NCBI GenBank assembly: GCA_025056835.1
Contig: JANWVS010000145.1
Location: forward strand, 1-6,159
Length of the DNA stretch: 6,159 bases
Source of the DNA: Gemmataceae bacterium
GTDB lineage: Bacteria > Planctomycetota > Planctomycetia > Gemmatales > Gemmataceae
Reading direction: 5' to 3'
Below the pieces are notes generated by a model that saw only the letters and a program-made list of their open reading frames with translations, searched no databases and was not told the DNA's origin. Numbering within the stretch: the first letter of the stretch is position 1; every line of letters starts with the position of its first letter. Shown here piece after piece: positions 1 to 6,159 of this stretch. Position numbers and translations under genes: made by a program.

Positions 1-2697
1 AATTGGTCGAAGGACTTCCGCACGCCGGAACCTGGTAAAAACTACCTCAGCTACGGCGTCTTCAACCTGGGGCCGTGTCCGCTGCCCGGCGGCAAGGTAG
101 TCTACACGAGCAACCGCCATGCGTACCGGCCGCCCAAGCGACTGCCGCACACTTTACAACTCTTCGTCATGGACGATCCCGTCTCGGTCGATTCGATCCC
201 CGCCAATGCCCATGACGAAGCGCAAGGCAACAACATCGAGTGCATCGGACATCTCAATCTCGGCATGGCCTTGCACCCGGTGGTGCTGATGGACGGTCGG
301 ATCATGTTCAGCTCGCTCGAATCGCAAGGCCTGCGCTATTCCACCCTTTGGGGCCTTTGGACGATCCATCCCGACGGAACCAATTGGGGGCCGATGGTCA
401 GCGCCTTTCTTCCCGGCCCTGCGCCCAGCGCGTATCACTTCCAGACCCAACTTTCCGACGGCTCGATCGTCGCCGAGGAGTATTACAACCAAACGAGCAG
501 CGGCTTCGGCGGCTACGTCAAGTTCCCGGTCAGTCCGCCCGCCGGGGTGCCGCCGTTTGGTCCCGCCTACACCAAGGATCCGCGCAACCCGCCGCTGCGG
601 CACGGCCGCTTCGACGACGGCACGCCGCGCCTCCGTCGCTTGCCGTTCAGTCCTTTCGGCATCGAATCGTTGACAACCTTCGCCCGCACCGACGAAGGTC
701 CGGCCGATTACGCCATCCGCGGCAAGATCAACGGCCCGCGCGTCGGCCGGGTCACGCATCCCTCCGCCGCTCCCGACAATCACTTGCTGACCGTCTGGTC
801 GCCCGGCCCGGTCAACGGCGGCTACACGGTGCATCGCCCGGCGGTCGACGGCGGCATTTATCTCATCAATGGAGGCAAAGCCATCGACGAACCGGGCCAA
901 ATGTTGCTCATCAAAAACGATCCAAAGTACAACGAGCAATGGCCGCGGGCGCTCGTACCTTACCAACGCATCTATGGAATTCCCGAACCGAAACGGCTGC
1001 CAGTGCTCGCCAACGACGGCCGCCGCTCGCCGCATTTGCCGGAAGGGACGCCGTTCGGCCTGGTCGGCACGTCAAGCCTTTACAAGCGCGAGAGCTATCC
1101 CAACGGCCTGGTGCCGCCCGGGGGCGTGACGGCCGGCTTCGCAGGCGGTTTTGATCGGACCGGCTATCAAGACCTCGATCCGTTCAACACGACGGAAGAA
1201 GCAGCGTCGCTCAACTGGTTCAACCAGGGGGCCGATGCCGGCCGCTACAGCAACGACGACATCCACGCCATTCGCATCCTCGCCATGGAGCCGACCACCG
1301 ACCGCAACCATGGTCCCGATTCACGGCCCACGTTTCGCAGCCACGCCCATGAGCGGCTCCGCATCTTGGGCGAAATTCCCGTGCGCACGTTTCGTCCCGA
1401 TCCCAAGAATCCCGGCGCCGTGACGCAGCCCCTCGACCCCGACGGCAATCCTGACACGAGTTTCCTCGCCAAGATCCCGGCCGATGTGGCGTTCACCTTC
1501 CAAACGCTCGACCGGCACGGCATGGTGCTGAACATGGCCCAGACCTGGCACCAACTTCGTCCGGGGGAAATCCGCAACGACTGCGGCGGCTGCCACGCGC
1601 ATAGCCAGAAGCCGACGCTGTTCGAGCAGACCAACGCGGCCCGCCCCGATTACAAGATTTTCGATCTGACCCGGCAAGCACCGTTGCTGACCACCAAGGC
1701 CAACGACCAATCGGGCCGGCAATGGGACATCAACGATGCGACCGGCTTGCGTTTCACCACGGCAGCCGCGACGGTCGAATACTATCGCGACATCAAGCCG
1801 ATTTTCGAGCGAAGCTGCGCCGCCTGCCACACGCACAAGTCGGCCAATCCGCCCGGCAAACTCGTGCTCGACGACGACCAGATTGTGAGTCTGCCCAATG
1901 CCGACGATGTGCCCGGAACGTACTATCGCCTGGCGATGGACTACGCCGGCCGCTTCGGCCACAAGCCGATCATCGGCGCCTGGAAGGGGGCCAACGCCTC
2001 GCGCTACGTGCGTATGTTTCAGTCGCGGCGGAGTTTGCTGGTCTGGAAGATCCTCGGCGCCCGAACCGACGGCTGGTCCAATGATGACTTTCCCACCGAG
2101 ACTGTGCCCGGCGATCCGAAGACGCTGGCGCTCAAGGGCCAGCCCGTGCCCAACACCATCGCCAACCGCAATCGCGCCGATCTCGATTACGACGGCAAGA
2201 TCATGCCCCCGCCGGAAGCCGTCGCCGGCACCTATATCGGCCCCGATGGCCGGAAAATCAAGGTGGCGCCGCTGACGGATGAGGACAAACGAACCATCAT
2301 CCGCTGGATCGATCTCGGTTGCCCGATTGACATCCGCATCGCCGGCAGTGCCGATCAGGGCGGTCGATTCGGCTGGCACCTCGACGACCAACGGCCGACC
2401 TTGACCTTGACTTATCCCCGCCCCGGATCCAATCCGCCGCTGACGCGGATGGTCGTGGGTATGTATGATTATGCCGGTCTCGATGAACACAGCTTCGACG
2501 TCCGCGCCGATTTCGCGCTCGAGGGGCAAGCGCCGGGGACCAACCTGGCGCCGAAGTTCCGCCCGGTTTCGCCGGGAGTTTGGGAATGGCGGCTTGCGGC
2601 CCCTGTTACCGTCCGCCGCGGCTTGCTCCGCGTGTCCGTGAAGGACCGGCAAGGCAACACCACGCGAGTGGAACGGACCTTCAGCGCGGGGCCTTAG
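1..2697 (+). CDS. HzsA-related di-haem c-type cytochrome/beta-propeller protein (5' partial)
   Basis: The frame is open from base 1 to the TAG at 2695-2697 (898 visible codons), so the true start and any signal peptide lie upstream; the ATG at 169 is internal. Numbering from base 1, codons 28-37 (PLPGGKVVYT) and 97-105 (MDGRIMFSS) look like strands of a TolB/WD40-like propeller. Codons about 450-540 match the middle domain of hydrazine synthase alpha-subunit relatives (ILGEIPVRTF, NMAQTWHQLRPGE) and end in a haem-c site, CGGCH (codons 528-532). A second site, CAACH (606-610), sits in YRDIKPIFERSCAACH, which resembles the planctomycete cytochrome C (PSC1) domain. From about codon 805 the sequence is beta-rich and Ig-like. 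With two covalent haems the protein should be exported to the periplasm, which is inferred. HzsA-related proteins are common in planctomycetes that do not perform anammox, and their reaction is unknown. The family call is firm; the function is open. Confidence 0.88.
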   Translation, partial: NWSKDFRTPEPGKNYLSYGVFNLGPCPLPGGKVVYTSNRHAYRPPKRLPHTLQLFVMDDPVSVDSIPANAHDEAQGNNIECIGHLNLGMALHPVVLMDGRIMFSSLESQGLRYSTLWGLWTIHPDGTNWGPMVSAFLPGPAPSAYHFQTQLSDGSIVAEEYYNQTSSGFGGYVKFPVSPPAGVPPFGPAYTKDPRNPPLRHGRFDDGTPRLRRLPFSPFGIESLTTFARTDEGPADYAIRGKINGPRVGRVTHPSAAPDNHLLTVWSPGPVNGGYTVHRPAVDGGIYLINGGKAIDEPGQMLLIKNDPKYNEQWPRALVPYQRIYGIPEPKRLPVLANDGRRSPHLPEGTPFGLVGTSSLYKRESYPNGLVPPGGVTAGFAGGFDRTGYQDLDPFNTTEEAASLNWFNQGADAGRYSNDDIHAIRILAMEPTTDRNHGPDSRPTFRSHAHERLRILGEIPVRTFRPDPKNPGAVTQPLDPDGNPDTSFLAKIPADVAFTFQTLDRHGMVLNMAQTWHQLRPGEIRNDCGGCHAHSQKPTLFEQTNAARPDYKIFDLTRQAPLLTTKANDQSGRQWDINDATGLRFTTAAATVEYYRDIKPIFERSCAACHTHKSANPPGKLVLDDDQIVSLPNADDVPGTYYRLAMDYAGRFGHKPIIGAWKGANASRYVRMFQSRRSLLVWKILGARTDGWSNDDFPTETVPGDPKTLALKGQPVPNTIANRNRADLDYDGKIMPPPEAVAGTYIGPDGRKIKVAPLTDEDKRTIIRWIDLGCPIDIRIAGSADQGGRFGWHLDDQRPTLTLTYPRPGSNPPLTRMVVGMYDYAGLDEHSFDVRADFALEGQAPGTNLAPKFRPVSPGVWEWRLAAPVTVRRGLLRVSVKDRQGNTTRVERTFSAGP

Positions 2698-2756
2698 GTA
2701 TCATCCCTTGTTGAGCCTTTACCGGGCCTGTCGCCCGGCCGAGGCGAACGACGACG

Positions 2757-2781
2757 ATAATCGCCGTCAATAATCGCCGTC
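2757..2781. repeat. 12-bp direct repeat, two copies, 13-bp period
   Basis: ATAATCGCCGTC occurs at 2757-2768 and again exactly at 2770-2781, with one A between the copies. Two copies only. It looks like a small local duplication; it could also be a paired binding site, but nothing supports that beyond the repeat itself. Confidence 0.6.
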
Positions 2782-2803
2782 GCCGCGCAGCGCCAATTGG
2801 AAA

Positions 2804-2818
2804 CAGCCGACGCGGCTG
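2804..2818 (-). terminator. Possible weak terminator of the feo operon
   Basis: Read on the minus strand, CAGCCG-CGT-CGGCTG forms a perfect 6-bp stem with a 3-base loop, followed by TTTCC. It begins 28 bases after the TAA of the last feo gene. The stem is GC-rich and the position is right for an intrinsic terminator, but the T-run has only three bases, so it may be weak or merely a stabilising 3' hairpin. Confidence 0.3.
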
Positions 2819-2846
2819 GGACCCATGGGACAGCGCGTTAAGATCG

Positions 2847-3047
2847 TTACTGCTGTCTTCGGACCATGTAGCGCGACAAGGAAATGCGCCGCTGGGATTG
2901 GTCGCGAGGCGCCGGCGCTGCCGCACAGCCGCAGCCGCCACATCCGTCGCCGCGCGTCGCCGCCGACCAGGACCGGTAGGCCCGCCGGGCGAGATAAACG
3001 CTCGCCAGGGCAACGAAGGCCAGGGCGACGGTAAGTTGCCAGTTCAT
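2847..3047 (-). CDS. FeoB-associated Cys-rich membrane protein
   Basis: A 66-residue protein: one N-terminal membrane segment (residues about 4-20, QLTVALAFVALASVYLA), a short basic linker, then the Cys cluster CGGCGC (Cys36, Cys39, Cys41) and a basic tail rich in Arg. This is the architecture of the FeoB-associated Cys-rich membrane protein family (Pfam FeoB_associated), small proteins found directly after feoB whose exact role is not settled; help with iron handling at the FeoB pore is a common suggestion. The start is chosen because its ATG overlaps the feoB stop (ATGA at 3047-3044) and has a GGAG six bases upstream. A longer in-frame reading runs to 3266, but that part lies inside feoB and has no family character. 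By the positive-inside rule the Cys cluster would face the cytoplasm, where Fe(II) emerges. Confidence 0.85.
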   Translation of the reverse strand: MNWQLTVALAFVALASVYLARRAYRSWSAATRGDGCGGCGCAAAPAPRDQSQRRISLSRYMVRRQQ

Positions 3048-5320
3048 ACGCCGCTCCACAGGGAACCTACCTGGTACACCAGCAACGCGCCGAGGTAGGC
3101 TAAAGTGGTCATGTACACGAACGTGAACGCCGGCCACCGCCAGCTGTGCGTCTCGCGTTTGATGACGGCCAAGGTTGAGGCGCATTGGCAACACAGGGCA
3201 AAGAAAACCATGATCGACAAGGCCACCGGCACGTTGAACAGCTTTCGCGTCGGTTCGTCGTCCCACGTCGCTTCTTGCAGGCGGCGCCCCAGTTGGAGTT
3301 GGTACCCTTCTTCACTGGCGTCGCCCTCGCCTTGCTGGAAGATCAACCCCAGCGTGCCCACCATGACCTCACGGGCCGGGAAACTCGCCAGCGCCGCCAG
3401 ACCGATGCGCCAGTCCCAGCCCAACGGCCGCACCATCGGTTCCAGCCAGCGCCCCACCCGACCGAGATAACTCTGCGCTTTCCATGCTTGTTGCAGTTCG
3501 CGAATCTCGTCGTCCATCGCCTCGATCGTCGTCCGCATGGCCTGGAGCTGGCGTTGCTTGTCGCTGTCGGGCCGATCTTCCAGCTCCTTGGCCAGATCAT
3601 CAGCTTGTTCCTCCCAGCGGTCGCGATCCGCTTGCCGTTCGGCCAGCAAACGATCGTAGTTGTCGCCGCTGGGGTGCGTTGCCGGGAAATAGAGCAGTGC
3701 CCAGATAACGATCATGCTGGCGAGGATCAACGTACCGGCCCGATAGACAAACTGCCAGCCGGCTTCGATGGCCCTGCGAGCGACGATCCGCACCGACGGC
3801 CGCTTGTACAACGGCATCTCCATGACAAAGACCGGCGTTTCGCCCCGGAGCAAGGTGCGCTTCAGGGCGAAGGCCACCAGGGGCGCCAGTACCAGGCCAA
3901 GGCAGTACATGGCAAACAACACCACGCCAGGACGCCACCAGCCCCAGTTGGTGATCGAGGCCTCCTCCGGGCTGGCGAGAAAGGCGCCGATCAGCAGGGC
4001 ATAGACCGGCAGACGAGCCGAGCAACTCATCAACGGCGCAACCACAATCGTGGCGAAACGATCGCGGCGATTCTCGATCACCCGCGCCGCCATGATGCCG
4101 GGCACCGCGCAGGCCATTGACGACAACAAGGGAATAAACGACTTGCCGTTCAGCCCAGCTCGGGCCATCAGCCGGTCCATCAAGTAGGCAGCCCGCGCCA
4201 TGTAGCCACAATCTTCGAGCACGGCCACGAAGGCGAAGAGGATGAGAATTTGCGGCAAAAAGACGAGGACGCTGCCGACTCCCTTGACGACACCGTCGAC
4301 CAACAAGCTGCGCAAGGGGCCCGGCTCGAGACCCGCGCCGACCCAGGCGCCGAGCCACTCTTGCCCAGCACCGATCGCTTCCATCAAGGGCTTGGCCCAA
4401 GCGAAGATCGATTGAAACACGATAAACATGATGGCCAGAAACACCAGCAAGCCCCAGACGCGATGGGTCAACACAGCGTCGATGCGATCGGTCCACGAGG
4501 GGGGCCGTTGCACCGGACGATGCAGGCAGTCGGCCGTTGCCTGGCGAATCCAGCCGTAGCGCACACGGGCCTCGATGGCCGGCACACCACAACCGGCTTG
4601 GGCCAAGCGCGCACGAGCCGAGTCCAGATACTCGTCCAGATGGTTGTGGGTTTCCGTTTTGAAGAGTCGTTCTGTCTGGCCGCCAACGTCAATCAGTAAG
4701 CGGCGCAAGAGAAAGGAGGGGACGTCGCCCGCGAGTTTTCGGCCCAGCGACGCCACTTCTTCTTCAAAGGCTGGCGGAAACGAGGGCGCGAGCTTGGGCG
4801 GAGAGGCACCGACCGCCTTGGCCACGGCGGCTTTCAGTTCCTGGATCCCCTTACTTTTATTGGCTTGCACCGGTATCACGGGGACGTTCAGTCGTTCCGA
4901 CAGCCGCGCGACGTCGATGGTGATCCCCTGAGCGGCAGCCACATCCATCATGTTCAGGGCTACGACGACCGGCACGCCGAGTTCGAAGAGCTGCGTGGTG
5001 AGATAAAGGTTCCGCTCGAGATTGGAGGCATCGACGATAGCGACGACGACGTCTGGCTTGGCCTCGCCCTCTTCGCGGCCGAGGATGACGTCCACCGCCA
5101 CCATTTCATCCGGGCTGCGCGCGGCCAGGCTGTAGGCGCCGGGTAGGTCGATGACGTTGAAGGTTTGTCCTTGCCAATGGAACTTTCCCTTTTTGGTTTC
5201 AACGGTCACGCCAGGGTAGTTGCCGACGCGCTGATTCAAGCCGGAGAGAGCGTTGAAAAGGGTGGTCTTACCGGTGTTGGGATTGCCAACGAGTGCAATG
5301 GTGGGGTGAGTTGATTTCAT
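3044..5320 (-). CDS. feoB: Ferrous iron transporter FeoB (Fe2+ channel with N-terminal GTPase domain)
   Basis: A 758-residue inner-membrane Fe(II) importer of normal family size. The N-terminal G domain shows G1 GNPNTGKT (12-19), the G2 threonine in YPGVTVE (Thr39), G3 DLPG (58-61) and G4 NMMD (123-126). A helical regulatory region follows (about 175-275), then the membrane part starting near 287. Gate-region motifs are present: GSVLVFLPQILILFAF (349-364), MACAVPG with Cys404 (402-408), MSCSARLPVY with Cys433 (431-440), and FPAREVMVGTLG (647-658). The C-terminal CCQCASTLAVIKRET (710-724) matches the conserved QC-S-AV-RE-type ending of many FeoBs. Residues about 555-612 form a charged, probably coiled-coil insertion between membrane segments. 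The ATG at 5320 gives the standard distance to the P-loop. It has no clear Shine-Dalgarno sequence. It lies 61 bases after feoA and overlaps the next gene by 4 bases, so it is the middle gene of the operon. Confidence 0.97.
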   Translation of the reverse strand: MKSTHPTIALVGNPNTGKTTLFNALSGLNQRVGNYPGVTVETKKGKFHWQGQTFNVIDLPGAYSLAARSPDEMVAVDVILGREEGEAKPDVVVAIVDASNLERNLYLTTQLFELGVPVVVALNMMDVAAAQGITIDVARLSERLNVPVIPVQANKSKGIQELKAAVAKAVGASPPKLAPSFPPAFEEEVASLGRKLAGDVPSFLLRRLLIDVGGQTERLFKTETHNHLDEYLDSARARLAQAGCGVPAIEARVRYGWIRQATADCLHRPVQRPPSWTDRIDAVLTHRVWGLLVFLAIMFIVFQSIFAWAKPLMEAIGAGQEWLGAWVGAGLEPGPLRSLLVDGVVKGVGSVLVFLPQILILFAFVAVLEDCGYMARAAYLMDRLMARAGLNGKSFIPLLSSMACAVPGIMAARVIENRRDRFATIVVAPLMSCSARLPVYALLIGAFLASPEEASITNWGWWRPGVVLFAMYCLGLVLAPLVAFALKRTLLRGETPVFVMEMPLYKRPSVRIVARRAIEAGWQFVYRAGTLILASMIVIWALLYFPATHPSGDNYDRLLAERQADRDRWEEQADDLAKELEDRPDSDKQRQLQAMRTTIEAMDDEIRELQQAWKAQSYLGRVGRWLEPMVRPLGWDWRIGLAALASFPAREVMVGTLGLIFQQGEGDASEEGYQLQLGRRLQEATWDDEPTRKLFNVPVALSIMVFFALCCQCASTLAVIKRETHSWRWPAFTFVYMTTLAYLGALLVYQVGSLWSGV
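3054..3057 (-). promoter_or_regulatory. Shine-Dalgarno site of the FeoB-associated gene
   Basis: On the minus strand GGAG lies six bases before the ATG at 3047, inside the last codons of feoB. Together with the ATGA stop-start overlap this fixes the start of the small Cys-rich protein and suggests its translation is coupled to that of feoB. It is the clearest ribosome binding site in the operon. Confidence 0.6.
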
Positions 5321-5327
5321 GGGAAGA

Positions 5328-5353
5328 CGGCGCTGCCCGGCGCCGCATGCGGC
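5328..5353 (-). repeat. Overlapping inverted repeats in the feoA-feoB gap
   Basis: Two overlapping symmetric elements lie in the 61-base gap. One is a 6-bp stem, CGGCGC-TGCCCG-GCGCCG, at 5328-5345. The other is a perfect 12-bp palindrome, GCCGCATGCGGC, at 5342-5353. They share bases, so only one can form at a time. The stem begins seven bases before the feoB ATG, close enough to affect ribosome loading, and no clear Shine-Dalgarno is visible there. A regulatory role is inferred only. Confidence 0.4.
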
Positions 5354-5381
5354 AGGAAGACTCGTACGCTCCGTTGCGCGG

Positions 5382-5609
5382 CTACATGGGACGCACGGTA
5401 ATTCGGGCTGCTTCGGAGCGACGTAAGCTTAAACGATAGTCGCGCAAGCGAACTTCCATCGGATCGCCAAGCGGCGCCAAACCGATGACCTCCAACTCTT
5501 CGCCTTCGAGAATTCCCATTTCGTAGAGGCGCTGCGTTATGGCATCGGTTCCAGCCATCGCTTCCACACGGCCGCGCTGGCCGACGCCGAGACAATCGAG
5601 GGTTTGCAT
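5382..5609 (-). CDS. feoA: FeoA, SH3-like cytosolic component of Fe(II) uptake
   Basis: A 75-residue protein, the usual FeoA length. It carries the family pattern: an N-terminal LGVGQRGRVEAM strand, the RLYEMGILEGEELEVI segment (27-42), APLGDPMEVRLRDYRLSLR (45-63, the PLGDP turn being very typical), and a C-terminal SEAARITV strand. FeoA is a small SH3-fold protein that works with FeoB at the cytoplasmic face and is needed for efficient Fe(II) import in several bacteria. It is the first gene of the operon, with the Fur-box-like element just upstream. Its ATG at 5609 follows a weak GAAG four bases away. It ends with TAG at 5384-5382. Confidence 0.95.
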   Translation of the reverse strand: MQTLDCLGVGQRGRVEAMAGTDAITQRLYEMGILEGEELEVIGLAPLGDPMEVRLRDYRLSLRRSEAARITVRPM

Positions 5610-5624
5610 TGCACTTCAAACGTT

Positions 5625-5643
5625 ATTGATACTGAATCTCAAT
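5625..5643. promoter_or_regulatory. Candidate Fur box upstream of feoA
   Basis: On the minus strand ATTGAGATTCAGTATCAAT is an imperfect palindrome, 14 of 19 bases symmetric, with perfect ATTGA/TCAAT arms. Its inner 15 bases (5627-5641) match the 7-1-7 Fur consensus TGATAAT-N-ATTATCA at 11 of 14 positions. It lies 15 bases before the feoA ATG and at or just downstream of the candidate promoter, where a bound ferric uptake regulator would block transcription. Iron-dependent Fur repression of feo is established in other bacteria; for this organism it is inferred. A DtxR/IdeR-type site is a less likely alternative because the TTAGG arms are absent. Confidence 0.6.
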
Positions 5644-5680
5644 CTTAATTTGGTTTACTCACCTTGCCCAACGACGTCAA
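5642..5680 (-). promoter_or_regulatory. Candidate promoter of the feo operon
   Basis: On the minus strand TTGACG (5680-5675, 5 of 6 to the -35 consensus) is followed after 17 bases by TAAACC (5657-5652, only 3 of 6 to the -10 consensus). An alternative is TTGGGC (5671-5666) with TAAGAT (5647-5642, 4 of 6) at 18 bases, which would put the -10 into the edge of the Fur-like palindrome. The stretch is AT-rich compared with its surroundings. The existence of a promoter here is likely; the exact elements are uncertain. Confidence 0.4.
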
Positions 5681-5694
5681 GGGATTTTGGGCGG

Positions 5695-6159
5695 CTACTC
5701 CGCCGAGAGCGATACGCAGATGATTTCCCGATCGTTCCGTGCATAGACCGAACGATTGGCAAAGGCGGGATACGACCAGATGACCCGTCGGCCCGGAGGT
5801 GGAGCCATGGTGTTGGTGGGTTGCAGGATGCGAGCACGGCTGATTTCCTCGTAGCCCTTGGGCGTGAGGTTCGCGAGAATCAGGTCCCCCAGTTCATTGA
5901 ACAACACATAGCGGTCGGTCTTGTCGAGGCGCACCAGGAAGGCATTGCCCCAGCGCATGGATTTGCCGGTGGTCGCCTGGTGCGTGGACCAGAGCCGTTC
6001 GCCGTTGGCCGCCTTGAGACAGCGCAGTTCGCCGTAGCTGCACACACCATAAATGTGGCCGTCCTTGAGGAACGGCGTGACCATAATGCTGTGTAACCCG
6101 TCGGTGTCGTCGGGCAATTCACCTCGGCCTTGACCTTTCCAGGCGACCGTCGGTTGCTT
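5695..6159 (-). CDS. PQQ-like beta-propeller repeat protein (5' partial, C-terminal end)
   Basis: The last 154 residues of a larger protein whose start lies beyond the window end; the frame is open to 6159 and stops with TAG at 5697-5695. The TTG at 6117 is not the start, because the coding pattern continues upstream with VAWKGQGRGELPDDTDG. The repeat GHIYGVCSYGELRCLKAANG followed by ERLW is a textbook PQQ/BamB-type blade (a 'G-x-Y...dG-L-cL-a-tGe-lW' pattern). The ending IWSYPAFANRSVYARNDREI is typical of the last blade in planctomycete PQQ-like proteins. These are usually exported; no enzyme motif is visible here, so the role is unknown. It is on the same strand as feoA, with 85 bases between, but the promoter-like and Fur-like elements in the gap argue for separate transcription. 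Confidence 0.85.
   Translation of the reverse strand, partial: KQPTVAWKGQGRGELPDDTDGLHSIMVTPFLKDGHIYGVCSYGELRCLKAANGERLWSTHQATTGKSMRWGNAFLVRLDKTDRYVLFNELGDLILANLTPKGYEEISRARILQPTNTMAPPPGRRVIWSYPAFANRSVYARNDREIICVSLSAE

Larger units (their letters stand above)
2698..2846. other. Convergent intergenic region between the HzsA-related gene and the feo operon
   Basis: This stretch separates two genes that converge, so it should contain the 3' ends of both transcripts. It holds a 6-bp stem with a 5-base loop at 2722-2738 (CCGGGC / GCCCGG) without a T-run on either strand, a short 13-bp-period direct repeat, and a second 6-bp hairpin at 2804-2818. I see no credible gene here: the reading frames that cross it lack recognisable protein character. 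Confidence 0.7.

Noticed and set aside
169..171. ATG at 169 as the start of the HzsA-related gene
   Set aside because: The frame stays open back to base 1 and the upstream codons (GGKVVYTSNR) continue the propeller pattern, so this Met is internal.
154..1035. Minus-strand open frame (293 codons) opposite the propeller region
   Set aside because: Antisense shadow of the HzsA-related gene with low-complexity Arg/Ala/Gly composition and no motif.
1321..2652. Long minus-strand open frame (443 codons) opposite the HzsA-related gene
   Set aside because: It is antisense to a well-supported gene, is rich in Arg, Gly, Ala and Val as expected for a GC-rich shadow frame, and shows no recognisable domain.
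1..2697. A genuine hydrazine synthase (anammox) locus
   Set aside because: Only an alpha-subunit-like protein is present, no beta/gamma-like gene is visible, and the neighbourhood is ordinary iron uptake; HzsA-related proteins are widespread outside anammox bacteria.
2722..2738. Hairpin CCGGGC-CTGTC-GCCCGG as an intrinsic terminator of the HzsA-related gene
   Set aside because: The stem is only 6 bp and no T-run follows on the plus strand (CCGAGGCG), so a terminator call is not supported.
2847..3266. A 139-residue version of the small Cys-rich protein
   Set aside because: The extra N-terminal 73 residues lie inside feoB in another frame; the ATG at 3047 has a good Shine-Dalgarno and the ATGA overlap, and gives the family architecture.
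3600..4592. Alternative minus-strand frame of 330 codons inside feoB, and the plus-strand frame at 3185-4120
   Set aside because: Both overlap feoB, whose GTPase and gate motifs are unmistakable; the alternative frames have no family character.
5690..5704. Hairpin GGCGG-CTACT-CCGCC over the stop codon of the PQQ-like gene as a terminator
   Set aside because: The stem is 5 bp, partly within the coding region, and is followed on the minus strand by CAAAATCCC, not a T-run.

Overview
The window looks like chromosomal DNA of a planctomycete, probably of the Pirellulales type. It is GC-rich. It pairs a protein resembling the alpha subunit of hydrazine synthase (an 'HzsA-related' di-haem beta-propeller protein) with a PQQ-type beta-propeller protein, and both families are abundant in Planctomycetota. 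The taxonomic guess comes from family content only and is not tested. Both outermost genes are cut by the window edges. I see no RNA genes, mobile elements or CRISPR arrays.

Layout: (1) Positions 1-2697, + strand: the 3' part of the HzsA-related gene, open from the first base. It has a propeller-like N-terminal part, a conserved HzsA-type middle domain with one CXXCH haem site, a second haem site in a segment like the planctomycete cytochrome C domain, and a beta-rich C-terminus. (2) Positions 2698-2846: a convergent intergenic stretch holding a few small repeats and hairpins. (3) Positions 2847-5609, - strand: a compact ferrous-iron uptake operon, read feoA, feoB, then a small FeoB-associated Cys-rich membrane protein whose ATG overlaps the feoB TGA. 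(4) Positions 5610-5694: the feo control region, with a good Fur-box-like 19-bp imperfect palindrome and a candidate sigma-70-like promoter. (5) Positions 5695-6159, - strand: the C-terminal end of a PQQ-like beta-propeller protein.

How the genes work together: FeoA (cytosolic SH3-like partner), FeoB (GTPase-coupled Fe2+ channel) and the Cys-rich single-span protein form one Fe(II) import unit, probably repressed when iron is replete. The convergent HzsA-related gene makes a predicted exported haem protein. It does not belong to the feo transcript, and any link through iron or haem supply is speculation. It is very unlikely to be a true hydrazine synthase: no HzsB/HzsC partner is visible, and the haem-ligating tyrosine I recall from the anammox enzyme is not at the expected place. 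Its real function is unknown, and it is the most open question here.
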